Both the position numbers and the translations under genes were made by a program. This document shows positions 9,007 through 18,261 of a stretch of 37,736 nucleotides of DNA, one piece after another (position 1 is the stretch's first letter; every line of letters begins with the position of its first letter). The notes beneath the pieces are model-generated. The model had not been told where the DNA came from and did not search any database. It saw only the letters and a list, made by a program, of their open reading frames with translations. The stretch spans positions 1-37,736 of the forward strand of contig JAUXVE010000039.1 in the NCBI GenBank assembly GCA_030680415.1, written 5' to 3'. Origin of the DNA: Rubrivivax sp. (GTDB lineage Bacteria > Pseudomonadota > Gammaproteobacteria > Burkholderiales > Burkholderiaceae_C).

Positions 9007-10269
9007 ATGCCCCGTCGCCACACAGCCCCCCGGCCGCCTGCCTGCACCGCCCGCATCGGGCTGGCGCTGGCCGGCGGCGGGCCGCTGGGAGCGATCTACG
9101 AGATCGGCGCCTTGTGCGCGCTGCAAGAGGCCCTGCCGGCCGTCGACTTCAGCGACCTGTCCGGTTATGTCGGCGTCTCGGCCGGCAGCTTCGTCGCCGC
9201 GGCACTGGCCAACGGCATGACACCGCGGCAGCTGTGTTCCGCCTTCATCGAGAACAACGCGCGCAGCGAAGACCTGGTGCAACCGTCGGTATTCCTGCGC
9301 CCGGCGGTGGCTGAACTGGCGCGCCGCGCCGCGGCACTGCCGGGGCTCACGGGGCAGGCCGCGTACCGCTACGCGTTCAAGGGCGACAGCCTGTTGTCGG
9401 CGCTGGAAAGGCTGGGCCGCGCCCTGCCCACCGGCGTCTTCAGCCACGCCGTGGTCGAAGCCCAGGTGCGCCGGCTGCTGGCGGTGCCCGGCCGCAGCAA
9501 CGACTTTCGCTGCCTGCACCACCGCCTGGTGCTGGTGGCCACCGACCTCGACCGCGGCACGCGGGCGCCCTTCGGCATGCCCGGCTGGGACCATGTGCCG
9601 ATCTCGCAGGCGGTGGCGGCGAGCGCGGCCTTGCCGGGGCTGTTTCCACCGGTGGCGATCGACGGCCGCTGGTACGTCGACGGCGCGTTGAAGAAGACGC
9701 TGCATGCCAGCGTGCTGCTCGAGATGGGCCTGGACCTGGTGCTGTGCCTGAACCCGCTGGTGCCCTTCGACGCCTCGCATCCGGCGCGCCACCGCGTGCT
9801 GGCCGGCGGCGAGGAGGTGATCCCTCATCTGGTCGACGGCGGCCTGCCGGTGGTGCTGAGCCAGATGTTCCGCACGCTGATCCACTCGCGGCTGGAGCTC
9901 GGCATGAAAGGCTACGAGTCCAGCCACCCGGGCACCGACGTGCTGCTCTTCGAGCCCGACCGCCGCGACCCGGCGATGTTCCTGGCCAACACCTTCGGCT
10001 ATTCGCAGCGGCGCCGCCTGGCCGAACACGCCTACCAGCGCACACGTGCCGACTTGCGTTCGCGCCGTGGCGTGCTGCAGGCGCAGTTGCGGCGCCACGG
10101 CCTGGTGCTCGACGATGCCGTGCTCGACGACACCGCGCGCACGCTGCTCGGTCGCCACCGACCACTGCGCAGCCGCCTGGCGCGCACCTTGCGGCGGCTG
10201 GACGAGGTGCTGGACGACCTCGAGCAGGCGCTGCCATCGCTACCGGCGCAAGACGCTCAGCCCAGGTAG
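9007..10269 (+). CDS. Patatin-like phospholipase
   Basis: A serine lipid acyl hydrolase of the patatin family, 420 residues. The oxyanion loop is LAGGGPLGA near residues 20-28, the nucleophile elbow GVSAGS lies near 56-61 and the catalytic aspartate in YVDGALKK near 225, so the Ser-Asp dyad is complete. There is no signal peptide; the protein starts with a basic, proline-rich leader. The C-terminal 120 residues are arginine-rich and helical. It follows the phasin terminator in the same direction, so it likely has its own promoter. Given the acyl reductase and phasin next door, a role in lipid or storage-granule turnover is plausible but inferred. The end overlaps the convergent carboxypeptidase gene by 13 bp. 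Confidence 0.9.
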   Translation: MPRRHTAPRPPACTARIGLALAGGGPLGAIYEIGALCALQEALPAVDFSDLSGYVGVSAGSFVAAALANGMTPRQLCSAFIENNARSEDLVQPSVFLRPAVAELARRAAALPGLTGQAAYRYAFKGDSLLSALERLGRALPTGVFSHAVVEAQVRRLLAVPGRSNDFRCLHHRLVLVATDLDRGTRAPFGMPGWDHVPISQAVAASAALPGLFPPVAIDGRWYVDGALKKTLHASVLLEMGLDLVLCLNPLVPFDASHPARHRVLAGGEEVIPHLVDGGLPVVLSQMFRTLIHSRLELGMKGYESSHPGTDVLLFEPDRRDPAMFLANTFGYSQRRRLAEHAYQRTRADLRSRRGVLQAQLRRHGLVLDDAVLDDTARTLLGRHRPLRSRLARTLRRLDEVLDDLEQALPSLPAQDAQPR

Positions 10270-11750
10270 CGCGCCTCGAGGTGCGCCTTGAAGTGCGCCG
10301 GGTTCAGCGCCTCGCCGCTGGCGCGCCGCGCCAGTTCGTCGGTGGTCCAGCGGCTGGCCTGGCTCCAGATGTTGTCGCGCAGCCAGTCGAAGACGGCGGC
10401 CAGGTCGCCGCGAGCGATGCGCTCGTCGAGGTCGGGCATGGCGCGGCGCATCGCCGCGAACCACTGCGCCGCGTACATCGCCCCGAGTGAATAACACGGG
10501 AAGTAGCCGAACAGCGACTCGGGCCAGTGCACGTCCTGCAGCGGCCCGTCCTTGACGTTGCCGCGCGTGTCCACGCCCAGCAGCTCCATCATCTTGGCGT
10601 CCCACAGCGCGGGGATGTCCTCGGGCTCGATCTCGCCCTCGATCAGCGGGCGCTCGATCTCGTAGCGCAGGATGATGTGCGCCGGGTAGGTGACCTCGTC
10701 GGCGTCGACGCGGATCAAGCCGCGCCTGACGCGTGTCATCAGGCGGTGCAGGTTGCCCGCCTCGAAGGCCGGCTGGTCGCCGAAGGCGGCGCGCACCAGT
10801 GGTGCCAGGCGACTGATGAAGCCGGGGTGGCTGCCGAGCTGCATCTCGAAGCTCAGGCTCTGGCTCTCGTGCAGCGCCATCGACCGCGCCTCGGCCACCG
10901 GTTGGCCGAGCAGGTCGCGCGGCAGGTTCTGCTCGTAGCGGCCATGCCCGGTTTCATGCACCGTGCCCATCAGGCTGCCCAGGAAGTCGTCCTCGCGAAA
11001 GCGTGTCGTCATGCGCACGTCCTCGGGGACGCCGCCACAGAACGGATGCGTGCTCACGTCCAGCCGCCCGGCCTCGAAGTCGAAGCCCAGCATGCCGATG
11101 ACCTGCCTGCACAGCGCATGCTGCGCCGCCTGCGGGAACGGGCCCACGGGATCGATCACCGGTTCGCGCGACTGCTTGTCGATGACACGCTGGATCAGCT
11201 CCGGCAGCCATTGCCGCACCTCGCCGAAGACGCGGTCGAGCTGGGCGCTGGTCATGCCGGGCTCGTAGCGATCCATCAAGGCGTCGTACTTCGACAGCCC
11301 GGTCTTCACCGACAGCAGCGCCGCTTCCTCGCGGCCGAGCGCGAGCACGTCGCGGAAGTTGGCGAGGTAGCCCTTCCAGTCGTTGGCCGGCCGCTGCGTG
11401 CGCCAGGCGTGCTCGCAGCGCGAGGTGGCCAGCTTCTGACGCTGCACCAGCGATTCGGGCAGGGCGTTGGAGGCGCGCCACTGGCGGTGCATCTCGCGCA
11501 GGTTGGCGCGCTGCAGATCGGACAGCGGCTCCTGTTCGGCACGGCCGAGCTGGTCGGGCAGTTTCGGGTCGGTGACCATGCGGTGCAGCAGCGCCGCCAT
11601 CTCGGCCATCGCCGCGGCGCGCGCCTCGTTGCCCCTGGGCGGCATGTTGGCCGCCTGGTCCCAGCCGGCCAGCGACTGCAGGTGGCCCAGGCGGTGCAAA
11701 CGCAGCCAGGTGCCGGAGAGCTCGTCGTACGCGGGCGTCGTCGCCGTCAT
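10257..11750 (-). CDS. M32-family metallocarboxypeptidase (carboxypeptidase Taq type)
   Basis: A cytoplasmic zinc carboxypeptidase of peptidase family M32, 497 residues, the usual length. The zinc-binding HETGH lies near residue 264, followed by the family signature HESQSLSFEMQLG that supplies the third ligand. Other conserved blocks are THPFCGGVPEDVRMTTRF, DADEVTYPAHIILRYEIER and YFPCYSLGAMYAAQW. The N-terminus (LAGWDQAANMPPRGNEAR) is also typical, supporting the ATG at 11750. It removes C-terminal residues from peptides with broad specificity. It is transcribed towards the patatin gene and shares the last 13 bp with it; the YqaA-like gene lies 58 bp upstream on the same strand. Confidence 0.95.
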   Translation of the reverse strand: MTATTPAYDELSGTWLRLHRLGHLQSLAGWDQAANMPPRGNEARAAAMAEMAALLHRMVTDPKLPDQLGRAEQEPLSDLQRANLREMHRQWRASNALPESLVQRQKLATSRCEHAWRTQRPANDWKGYLANFRDVLALGREEAALLSVKTGLSKYDALMDRYEPGMTSAQLDRVFGEVRQWLPELIQRVIDKQSREPVIDPVGPFPQAAQHALCRQVIGMLGFDFEAGRLDVSTHPFCGGVPEDVRMTTRFREDDFLGSLMGTVHETGHGRYEQNLPRDLLGQPVAEARSMALHESQSLSFEMQLGSHPGFISRLAPLVRAAFGDQPAFEAGNLHRLMTRVRRGLIRVDADEVTYPAHIILRYEIERPLIEGEIEPEDIPALWDAKMMELLGVDTRGNVKDGPLQDVHWPESLFGYFPCYSLGAMYAAQWFAAMRRAMPDLDERIARGDLAAVFDWLRDNIWSQASRWTTDELARRASGEALNPAHFKAHLEARYLG

Positions 11751-11808
11751 GGATGTCCTTGGGCCGCGGCACGGCGCCGCAAAGGCGGTGATTCTGCCGC
11801 CGCCGCCG

Positions 11809-12291
11809 TCATGGCGTGAACTGCCCCGGAAAGAACCAGAGCAACGACGCCGTCATCGTGAGGTAGCGCGCGAACTTGCCGATCGCCATGTACATCACGC
11901 AGGGCCAGAAGGGCAGCTTCAGCCAGCCCGCCACCGCGCACAGCGGGTCGCCGACGCCGGGCAGCCAGGACAACAGGCAGGCCTTGGGGCCGAAGCCTTC
12001 GAGCCAGTCCAGCGCACGGGCATGGAGCCGCTTGTGCTTGACGCGCTCGTACAGCACCTCGGCGCCGTAGCCCATCCACCACGTGATGGCGCCGCCGATG
12101 GTGTTGCCCGCGGTGGCCACGAGGATGGCCGGCCAGAACATCCCGGGGTTGAGCTTGACGAGCCCGAACACCGCCGGCTCGCTGCCCAGCGGCAGCAGCG
12201 TGGCCGAGACGAGCGAGACGACGAACACCGTCGACAGCCCATATTGCGGCAGCGCCAGCGCCGTGAGCAGGGAGTGCAACCAGGCTTCCAT
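11809..12291 (-). CDS. YqaA-family inner-membrane protein (DedA-related)
   Basis: A small integral membrane protein, 160 residues, of the YqaA group within the SNARE-associated/DedA-like superfamily. It begins with a hydrophobic segment (LSTVFVVSLVSATLLPLGSEP), has the conserved re-entrant region NTIGGAITWWMGY and then the signature LEGFGPKACLLSWLPGVGDPLCAVAGWLKLPFW, and ends with another membrane segment. Relatives are thought to act in membrane lipid or ion homeostasis, but no reaction is established for YqaA. It is divergent from dusB, with 111 bp between the two starts, and lies just upstream of the carboxypeptidase on the same strand. Confidence 0.88.
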   Translation of the reverse strand: MEAWLHSLLTALALPQYGLSTVFVVSLVSATLLPLGSEPAVFGLVKLNPGMFWPAILVATAGNTIGGAITWWMGYGAEVLYERVKHKRLHARALDWLEGFGPKACLLSWLPGVGDPLCAVAGWLKLPFWPCVMYMAIGKFARYLTMTASLLWFFPGQFTP

Positions 12292-12346
12292 TGATGTGCG
12301 TCATTATCGGCAGCGTCGCGGCCGCGCCCGGCGCAGGTGCGGCGGC

Positions 12347-12352
12347 TATACT
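12347..12352 (+). promoter_or_regulatory. Candidate -10 element of the dusB-fis operon
   Basis: TATACT, one base from the consensus, lies in the otherwise very GC-rich divergent gap, 50 bp before the dusB ATG. No good -35 hexamer is seen at 17 bp. In enterobacteria dusB-fis is growth-rate controlled; no stringent-response discriminator was identified here. Confidence 0.45.
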
Positions 12353-12402
12353 CGCGCCTCATTTTTCAGCAGCGCGCGTTTCTACCTGCCCCCGCCCAGC
12401 CC

Positions 12403-13431
12403 ATGCGCATCGGCCCGATCGAACTGCCCAACAACCTGTTCGTTGCCCCGATGGCCGGGGTCACCGACCGGCCCTTCCGCGTGCTCTGCCGCAGCCTGGG
12501 TGCGGGTTATGCGGTGAGCGAGATGGTGACCAGCAAGCGCGAGCTGTGGCACACGCTGAAGACCTCGCGCCGCGCCGACCACGGCGGCGAGCCGGCGCCG
12601 ATCGCGGTGCAGATCGCCGGCGTCGACCCGGCCGAGATGGCCGACGCGGCGCGCTACAACATCGACCGCGGCGCGATGATCATCGACATCAACATGGGCT
12701 GCCCGGCCAAGAAGGTGTGCAGCAAGTGGGCCGGCTCGGCGCTGATGCAGGACGAAACGCTGGCCATCGCCATCGTCGAAGCCGTGGTCGCTGCCTGTGC
12801 GCCGCGCAACGTTCCGGTGACGCTGAAGATGCGCAGCGGCTGGTGCGCCACCGAGCGCAATGCGCTGCGCCTGGCGCGTGCCGCCGAAGCCGCCGGCGTG
12901 GCGATGATCACCGTGCACGGCCGCACCCGCGAACAGGGCTACGGCGGCGTGGCCGAGTACGACACCGTGGCCGCGGTGAAGGCGGCGCTGGCGGTGCCGG
13001 TGGTCGCCAACGGCGACATCGACTCCCCGGCCCGTGCGCGCGCGGTGCTCGAACATACGCGTGCCGACGCGCTGATGATCGGCCGCGCCGCGCTGGGGCG
13101 GCCGTGGATCTTCGGCGAGATCGCGCACTATCTCGCGCACGGCGAGCTGCTGCCGCCGCCGCCGGTGCGCGACGTGCAGCGCTGGCTCACCGCGCACCTG
13201 CACGAGCATTACGCGCTGTACGGCGAATACACCGGCGTGCGCAGCGCGCGCAAGCACATCGGCTGGGCGGTGCGTGTGTTGCCGGGCGGCGAGGCCTTCC
13301 GTGCCGCCATGAACACCATCGACGATTGCCGCATGCAGGTCGATGCCGTGCGCGACTTCTTCGACCAGCTCGCCGACCGCCATCTGCGGCTGCCGGCGTC
13401 GAACGACGACGGCTCCAGGCTCGCCGCATGA
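12403..13431 (+). CDS. dusB: tRNA-dihydrouridine synthase B
   Basis: FMN-dependent enzyme that reduces specific uridines of tRNA to dihydrouridine. The 342 residues form a TIM barrel with the N-terminal APMAGVTDRPFR flavin signature, the catalytic cysteine in DINMGCPAKKV (C100), the phosphate-binding VHGRTREQGYGG and the C-terminal MIGRAALGRPWIFGEI, then the helical tRNA-binding domain (YGEYTGVRSARKHIGW). The ATG at 12403 begins with the usual MRIGPIELPN; an in-frame start at 12337 would add residues that do not fit. It overlaps fis by ATGA, the classic dusB-fis arrangement, and heads the plus-strand run through purH to ruvC. The identification is secure. Confidence 0.96.
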   Translation: MRIGPIELPNNLFVAPMAGVTDRPFRVLCRSLGAGYAVSEMVTSKRELWHTLKTSRRADHGGEPAPIAVQIAGVDPAEMADAARYNIDRGAMIIDINMGCPAKKVCSKWAGSALMQDETLAIAIVEAVVAACAPRNVPVTLKMRSGWCATERNALRLARAAEAAGVAMITVHGRTREQGYGGVAEYDTVAAVKAALAVPVVANGDIDSPARARAVLEHTRADALMIGRAALGRPWIFGEIAHYLAHGELLPPPPVRDVQRWLTAHLHEHYALYGEYTGVRSARKHIGWAVRVLPGGEAFRAAMNTIDDCRMQVDAVRDFFDQLADRHLRLPASNDDGSRLAA

Positions 13432-13664
13432 GTAAAAAGGCCATCGACGAGTGCCTGCGCGCCAGCGTGGAGCAGTATTTCAGGGACCTGCGCGGCGCCG
13501 AGCCCAACGGGCTGCACGAGTTGTTCCTGGGCGCGGCCGAGAAGCCGCTGCTCGACGTGGTGTTGCGCCACGCCGAGGGCAACCAGAGCAAGGCGGCCGA
13601 GTGGCTGGGCATCAACCGCAACACGCTGCGGCGCAAGCTGCTGGACCATAAACTGATGAAGTGA
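13428..13664 (+). CDS. fis: Fis-family nucleoid-associated DNA-binding protein
   Basis: A 78-residue Fis homologue, a nucleoid-associated regulator that bends DNA and stimulates rRNA and other promoters. The C-terminal helix-turn-helix is nearly canonical (GNQSKAAEWLGINRNTLRRKL), preceded by the dimerisation helices (LHELFLGAAEKPLLDVVLRHAEG). It is shorter at the N-terminus than enterobacterial Fis (98 residues), as in other betaproteobacteria, so the Hin-activation hairpin region is reduced. The start overlaps the dusB stop (ATGA), indicating translational coupling. purH begins 39 bp downstream. The identification is secure from sequence and from the dusB neighbour. Confidence 0.95.
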   Translation: MSKKAIDECLRASVEQYFRDLRGAEPNGLHELFLGAAEKPLLDVVLRHAEGNQSKAAEWLGINRNTLRRKLLDHKLMK

Positions 13665-13703
13665 AGCCGGGCCGTGCGGCCTGGCGGAAGGATCGTTTGC
13701 ACC

Positions 13704-15287
13704 ATGTCGCAGCCGACTGCACTCCTGTCCGTTTCCGACAAACACGGCATCGTCGAACTGGCCCGCGCGCTCGCCGCGCTGGGCGTGCGGCTGCTGTCCA
13801 CCGGCGGCACCGCGCGGCTGCTCGCCGATGCCGGCCTGGCCGTCACCGAAGTCGCCGAGCTGACCGGGTTTCCCGAGATGCTCGACGGCCGCGTGAAGAC
13901 GCTGCATCCGCGCATCCACGGCGGCCTGCTGGCGCGGCGCGACCGGCCCGAACACATGGCGGCACTGGCAGAGCACGGCATCGCCACCATCGACCTGCTG
14001 ATCGTCAACCTCTACCCCTTCGCACAGGCCACGGCGCGGCCCGACTGCACGCTGGAAGACGCGATCGAGAACATCGACATCGGCGGCCCGGCGATGCTGC
14101 GCGCGGCGGCCAAGAACTGGGCCGACGTGGCGGTGGTCATCGACCCCGCCGACTATGCGCAGGTGCTGACCGAGCTGAAGGCCGGCGGCGTCGAACGCAG
14201 CACCAGGTTCATGCTCGCGAAGAAGGTCTACGCGCACACCGCGGCCTACGACGGCATGATCAGCAACTACCTCGGCGCGCTCGAGCCCGGCGCCGAGGAC
14301 CGCGCCGCCGCGGTGCCCGCGCGCGAGCCCTTCCCCGCGGTCGTGACGCTGCAGCTGACGAAGACGCAGGACATGCGCTATGGCGAGAACCCGCACCAGA
14401 GCGCGGCCTTCTACCGCGACGCGGCGCCGGCCCCCGGGCTGCTTGCCGGCTGGACGCAGCTGCAGGGCAAGGCGCTGAGCTACAACAACATCGCCGACGC
14501 CGACGCGGCGTGGGAATGCGTCAAGACCTTCGACGGCGCCGCGTGCGTGATCGTCAAGCACGCCAACCCCTGCGGCGTGGCCGTCGGTGCCAGCCTGGTG
14601 GAGGCCTACGCCAAGGCCTGGCAGACCGACCCGACCTCGGCCTATGGCGGCATCGTGGCCTGCAACCGGCCGCTGGACGAAGCCACTGCACGCAGGATCG
14701 GCGACAACAAGCAGTTCGTCGAGGTGCTGATCGCGCCGGGCATCACGCCCGAGGCGCGCGCCGTCTTCGCGTCCAAACAGAACGTGCGCCTGCTCGAGGT
14801 GCCGCTGGGCACGGCGGCCAACGCGCTGGACTTCAAGCGCGTCGGCGGTGGCATGCTGCTGCAGACGCCCGACACCAGGAACGTCGGCCGCGCCGAGCTG
14901 CGCGTCGTCACCCGGCTCGCGCCCACCGAGGCCCAGTTCGACGACCTGCTGTTCGCGTGGAAGGTGGCGAAGTTCGTGAAGAGCAACGCCATCGTCTTCT
15001 GCGTCGGCGGCATGACGCTGGGTGTGGGCGCCGGCCAGATGAGCCGCATCGACAGCGCGCGCATCGCTCGCATCAAGGCCGGCAACGCCGGACTCTCGCT
15101 CGCCGGTTCGGCGGTGGCCAGCGACGCCTTCTTCCCCTTTCGGGACGGCCTGGACGTGGTCATCGACGAGGGGGCGGCCTGCGTCATCCAGCCCGGCGGC
15201 TCGATGCGCGACGACGAGGTCATCCAGGCCGCCGACGAACGCGGCATCGCGATGGTGTTCACCGGCACGCGGCATTTCAGGCACTGA
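13704..15287 (+). CDS. purH: Bifunctional AICAR transformylase/IMP cyclohydrolase
   Basis: Catalyses the last two steps of purine synthesis, formylation of AICAR with 10-formyl-THF and ring closure to IMP. The 527 residues are the standard length. The N-terminal MGS-like cyclohydrolase domain shows [26 protein letters not shown] and [15 protein letters not shown]. The C-terminal transformylase domain shows [25 protein letters not shown] with the catalytic Lys-His, [10 protein letters not shown] and [10 protein letters not shown]. The ATG at 13704 follows GGAAGGATCG. It sits 39 bp after fis and 27 bp before the acyltransferase, as in many Burkholderiales. The identification is secure. Confidence 0.97.
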   Translation: MSQPTALLSVSDKHGIVELARALAALGVRLLSTGGTARLLADAGLAVTEVAELTGFPEMLDGRVKTLHPRIHGGLLARRDRPEHMAALAEHGIATIDLLIVNLYPFAQATARPDCTLEDAIENIDIGGPAMLRAAAKNWADVAVVIDPADYAQVLTELKAGGVERSTRFMLAKKVYAHTAAYDGMISNYLGALEPGAEDRAAAVPAREPFPAVVTLQLTKTQDMRYGENPHQSAAFYRDAAPAPGLLAGWTQLQGKALSYNNIADADAAWECVKTFDGAACVIVKHANPCGVAVGASLVEAYAKAWQTDPTSAYGGIVACNRPLDEATARRIGDNKQFVEVLIAPGITPEARAVFASKQNVRLLEVPLGTAANALDFKRVGGGMLLQTPDTRNVGRAELRVVTRLAPTEAQFDDLLFAWKVAKFVKSNAIVFCVGGMTLGVGAGQMSRIDSARIARIKAGNAGLSLAGSAVASDAFFPFRDGLDVVIDEGAACVIQPGGSMRDDEVIQAADERGIAMVFTGTRHFRH

Positions 15288-15314
15288 GCCGGCAAGTCGC
15301 ACTAGCATGCCGGC

Positions 15315-15959
15315 ATGTCCCTCGCCGACGCCGCCGGCATGCTGCTCGTGTTCATCGCCCGCCTGATCACGGGCGCGCAGGGCCATTGGAAGGGCTGCCC
15401 GCCGATGGCCGAGCAGCGCATCTACTTCGCCAACCACCAGAGTCATCTCGACTGGGTGCTGATCTGGGCCGCGTTGCCGCGCGACCTGCGGGCCAGCACG
15501 CGGCCGATTGCGGCGCGCGACTACTGGACCTCTTCGCGCTTCAAGCAGTGGCTCACCACCGAGGTCTTTCACGCCGTGTACGTGAGCCGCACACGGGCGC
15601 CGGCAGCCGCCGGCGCGGGCAGCGACGAACAGGATCCCCTGGAGCCGCTGGCCGAGGCGTTGCGGCACGGCGATTCGCTGGTCATCTTCCCCGAGGGCAC
15701 GCGCAGCAACAAGAGCGAACCACAGGCCTTCAAGAGCGGGCTGTACCACCTGGCCGAGCAGTTCCCGCACGTGCGGCTGATCCCGGCCTGGATCGACAAC
15801 GTGCAGCGCGTGATGCCCAAGGGCGAGGTCGTGCCGGTGCCCATCCTGTGCACGGTGACCTTCGGCGCGCCCTTGTCGCTGCAAGCCGGCGAGGACAGGC
15901 GCGCCTTCCTCGCCCGCGCCCGTGCTGCCGTGCTGGCGCTGCGGCCGCCGGCTTCCTGA
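15315..15959 (+). CDS. PlsC-type lysophospholipid acyltransferase
   Basis: A 214-residue membrane-associated glycerolipid acyltransferase of the 1-acyl-glycerol-3-phosphate type. The catalytic HX4D motif is in NHQSHLDW, and the acceptor-binding motif is [18 protein letters not shown], followed by a [10 protein letters not shown] strand. It lacks a long N-terminal membrane helix beyond the initial hydrophobic stretch. The downstream gene, a CdsA-like cytidylyltransferase, overlaps it by one base (TGATG), so the two probably act in successive steps, acylating a lysolipid to phosphatidate and then activating it. The start lies inside a palindrome (CATGCCGGCATG) with no clear ribosome site, so the exact start is uncertain. 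Confidence 0.9.
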   Translation: MSLADAAGMLLVFIARLITGAQGHWKGCPPMAEQRIYFANHQSHLDWVLIWAALPRDLRASTRPIAARDYWTSSRFKQWLTTEVFHAVYVSRTRAPAAAGAGSDEQDPLEPLAEALRHGDSLVIFPEGTRSNKSEPQAFKSGLYHLAEQFPHVRLIPAWIDNVQRVMPKGEVVPVPILCTVTFGAPLSLQAGEDRRAFLARARAAVLALRPPAS

Positions 15960-16930
15960 TGGACCCGCGCACGTTCACCGTCGACCAGCAGGTGGGACTG
16001 CTGTTCGTGGGCCTGTTCGGCGCGCTGCTGCTGGCCACCGCGGCGGCCACGCTGCAGGCATTGCGCCGCGGCACCGACAGCGCCGACCCGCGCCACCTGC
16101 GGCTGCTGCGCGACCTGCGCGCCTTGTGGGTCGGCGCGGTGGTGTTCTGGGTGGCCTGGGTTTCGGGGCCGGTGGGTGCAACGCTGGCCTTCGGCGTGTT
16201 CTCCTTCCTGGCGCTGCGCGAGTTCATCACGCTGGCGCACACGCGGCGCAGCGACCACCGCAGCCTGATCCTGGCCTTCTTCATCGTGCTGCCGCTGCAG
16301 TACCTGTTGGTCGGCAGCCGCAGCTTCGATCTGTTCACGGTGTTCATTCCGGTCTACGTGTTCCTGGCGATCCCGGTGCTCAGTGCGCTGGCCGGCGACC
16401 CCGAACGCTTTCTCGAGCGCAACGCCAAGATCCAGTGGGGCATCATGGTCTGCGTGTTCGGCCTCTCGCACGCGCCGGCGCTGCTGCTGCTGGAATTCCC
16501 GCGCTACGAAGGGCGCGGCGCATTTCTGGTGTTCTTCCTCGTCGTCGTGGCCGTGGCGGCGCAGATCGTGCAGGAGCTGATGAGCCGCTGGCTGCGCCGG
16601 CGCCCGGTGGCGCGCCACATCGACCGCGCGTTCTCGTACCGCGCCTGGCTGGCCGGTGCGCTGGGCGCCGCGGTGCTGGGCGCGCTGCTGTTCTGGATCA
16701 CCCCCTTCAAGGCGCCGCAGGCGCTGACGATCGCCTTCATCGCCGCCGGCGCCGGCACGCTGGGCGAGTTCGTGATGAGGGCGCTGAAGAAGGACGCGGG
16801 TGTGCGCTTCTGGGGCAACCGGGCATCGATCACCGGCGCCGTCGGCCTGCTCGACCGCGTCGCGCCGCTGTGTTTCGCCGCGCCGGTGTTCTTCCACTCG
16901 GTGCGCTGGTACTTCCAGCTCAAGTCCTGA
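15959..16930 (+). CDS. CdsA/YnbB-like phosphatidate cytidylyltransferase
   Basis: A polytopic inner-membrane protein of 323 residues with about eight hydrophobic segments, of the CDP-diglyceride synthase family. The C-terminal block ([22 protein letters not shown]) is the position of the family signature, but the usual KD...PGHGG...DRxDS wording is only partly kept: the DR pair is present, while the PGHGG is replaced by TGAVGL. That pattern resembles the YnbB-type paralogues more than housekeeping CdsA. It would make CDP-diacylglycerol from phosphatidate supplied by the upstream acyltransferase, to which it is joined by a TGATG overlap; ruvC follows by another one-base overlap. The family is clear; the activity is inferred. 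Confidence 0.82.
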   Translation: MDPRTFTVDQQVGLLFVGLFGALLLATAAATLQALRRGTDSADPRHLRLLRDLRALWVGAVVFWVAWVSGPVGATLAFGVFSFLALREFITLAHTRRSDHRSLILAFFIVLPLQYLLVGSRSFDLFTVFIPVYVFLAIPVLSALAGDPERFLERNAKIQWGIMVCVFGLSHAPALLLLEFPRYEGRGAFLVFFLVVVAVAAQIVQELMSRWLRRRPVARHIDRAFSYRAWLAGALGAAVLGALLFWITPFKAPQALTIAFIAAGAGTLGEFVMRALKKDAGVRFWGNRASITGAVGLLDRVAPLCFAAPVFFHSVRWYFQLKS

Positions 16931-17478
16931 TGCGCATCCTCGGCATCGACCCCGGCCTGCAGCGCACCGGATTTGGCGTCATCGAGGTCGAAGGCCCACG
17001 GCTGGCCTACGTGGCCAGCGGCACCATCAGCACCACTGAGGCGCCGCGCGGCGACCTGCCGCTGCGGCTGAGGATCATCTTCGAGGGCGTGCGCGAAGTG
17101 GTGCAGCGCTATACGCCCGACTGCGCCACGGTCGAGATCGTGTTCGTCAATGTCAATCCGCAGAGCACGCTGCTGCTGGGCCAGGCCCGTGGCGCGGCGA
17201 TGGCCGCGCTGGTGGCCGCCGACCTGGCGGTGGCCGAATACACCGCGCTGCAGATGAAGAAGGCCGTGGTCGGCCACGGGCTGGCCAACAAGTCGCAGGT
17301 GCAGGAGATGGTGCGCCGCCTGCTCGCGCTGCCCGCCCTGCCGGGCAAGGACGCTGCCGATGCGCTGGGCCTGGCGATATCGCACGCCCATGCCGGCGCG
17401 TCGTTTGCCGCCATCGGCCGCTCGGCCACACTCATGCGGCGCCAGCATGCCCAGTACCGCAAGGGCCGCAGCTATTGA
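16930..17478 (+). CDS. ruvC: Crossover junction endodeoxyribonuclease RuvC
   Basis: Holliday-junction resolvase that cleaves four-way recombination intermediates together with RuvAB. The 182 residues carry the acidic catalytic positions: Asp in [13 protein letters not shown], Glu in [14 protein letters not shown] and the Asp pair in [25 protein letters not shown] and [13 protein letters not shown] are also standard. It starts inside the stop of the CdsA-like gene (TGATG). ruvA and ruvB are not in the window, so the ruv genes are at least partly separated by this insertion of lipid genes. Downstream, the dienelactone hydrolase begins after 27 bp. The identification is secure. Confidence 0.96.
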   Translation: MRILGIDPGLQRTGFGVIEVEGPRLAYVASGTISTTEAPRGDLPLRLRIIFEGVREVVQRYTPDCATVEIVFVNVNPQSTLLLGQARGAAMAALVAADLAVAEYTALQMKKAVVGHGLANKSQVQEMVRRLLALPALPGKDAADALGLAISHAHAGASFAAIGRSATLMRRQHAQYRKGRSY

Positions 17479-17505
17479 ATCGCATCGCCATCGAGGAGAC
17501 GCCAG

Positions 17506-18261
17506 ATGAACTCACCCGTGCGCACGACATGGATCGACATCGCCCCCGGCTACGCCGGCTGGCTGGCCTTGCCGCCGGCCGGGCAGGGGCCGGGGCTGGT
17601 GCTGTTGCAGGAAATCTTCGGCGTCAACGAGCACATCCGCGCACTGGCGGAACAGTACGCGCTGGACGGTTTCACGGTGCTGGCGCCCGATGTCTTTTGG
17701 CGCCAGGAGGCACGCGTCGACCTCGGCTACGAAGGCGCCGAACGCGAGCGCGCCCGCGCGCTGATGTTGGCCTACACCGCCGACGATGCGCTGGCCGACA
17801 TCGCCGCCAGCGTGCAGGCGCTGCGAGCGCGGCCCGAAGTCAGCGGCCGCATCGGCGCCATCGGCTACTGCATGGGTGGCCGGCTGGCCTGGCTGGCTGC
17901 GGCCACGGCCGGTCTGGACGCCGCCGTGGCGTACTACGGTGGCGGCATCCAGACCCAGCTCGACCGCGCGAGCGGCATCACCTGCCCGCTGCAGTTCCAC
18001 TACGCCGAGCATGACGAACACATCCCGCCCGAAGCGGTCGAGCGTGTGCGCCAGGCCACGGCCGGCATGGCGGCGGAGGTGCACGTCTACCCCGGTGCCA
18101 TGCACGGCTTCAACTGCTGGGCCCGGGGCCTCCTACCACGCGCCGAGCGCGGCGCTGGCCCATGGCCGCACGCTCACCTTCCTGGCGCGGCACCTGATGG
18201 CGGCTGCCTGAAGCCCGTGCAGCCGCTGGCGCGTGAATTGCTGGCACTCCGTTTGCCATAG
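17506..18261 (+). CDS. Dienelactone hydrolase family protein, C-terminus frameshifted
   Basis: An alpha/beta hydrolase of the dienelactone hydrolase family, which opens enol-lactones in aromatic degradation; many members have other ester substrates. The strand VLLQEIFGVNEHIRALA, the nucleophile elbow GYCMGG (Cys122), the aspartate in YAEHDEHIP and the histidine in MHGFN (His200) complete the Cys-Asp-His triad. After about residue 209 the frame leaves the family: the expected SYHAPSAALAHGRTL tail is found intact in the +1 frame and ends at 18211, whereas the frame as read continues with a proline/arginine-rich, non-homologous tail to 18261. One extra base around 18125-18130 in the GCCCGGGGCC run explains this. 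The triad survives; the last helix does not. GAGGAGACGCCAG precedes the ATG. Confidence 0.8.
   Translation: MNSPVRTTWIDIAPGYAGWLALPPAGQGPGLVLLQEIFGVNEHIRALAEQYALDGFTVLAPDVFWRQEARVDLGYEGAERERARALMLAYTADDALADIAASVQALRARPEVSGRIGAIGYCMGGRLAWLAAATAGLDAAVAYYGGGIQTQLDRASGITCPLQFHYAEHDEHIPPEAVERVRQATAGMAAEVHVYPGAMHGFNCWARGLLPRAERGAGPWPHAHLPGAAPDGGCLKPVQPLARELLALRLP
18242..18257 (+). promoter_or_regulatory. Sigma-54-like -24/-12 promoter for the AAA ATPase gene
   Basis: TGGCAC at 18242-18247 and TTGC at 18253-18256 have exactly the spacing of the consensus TGGCACG-N4-TTGC; only the G after TGGCAC differs. It lies just past the restored end of dienelactone hydrolase and about 105 bp before the ATPase ATG. 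The leader between contains a TCCCGG/CCGGGA hairpin at 18280-18299. No enhancer-binding protein or upstream sites were identified. Confidence 0.45.

Noticed and set aside
12291..12304. TTGAT-GTGC-GTCAT resembling an FNR box near the YqaA start
   Set aside because: The right half is poorly matched and it overlaps the YqaA start codon.
13661..16930. Plus-strand open frame of 1089 codons spanning purH and the lipid genes
   Set aside because: Only its last part is real (the CdsA-like gene from 15959). The rest is an out-of-frame, Arg-rich reading of purH and the acyltransferase.
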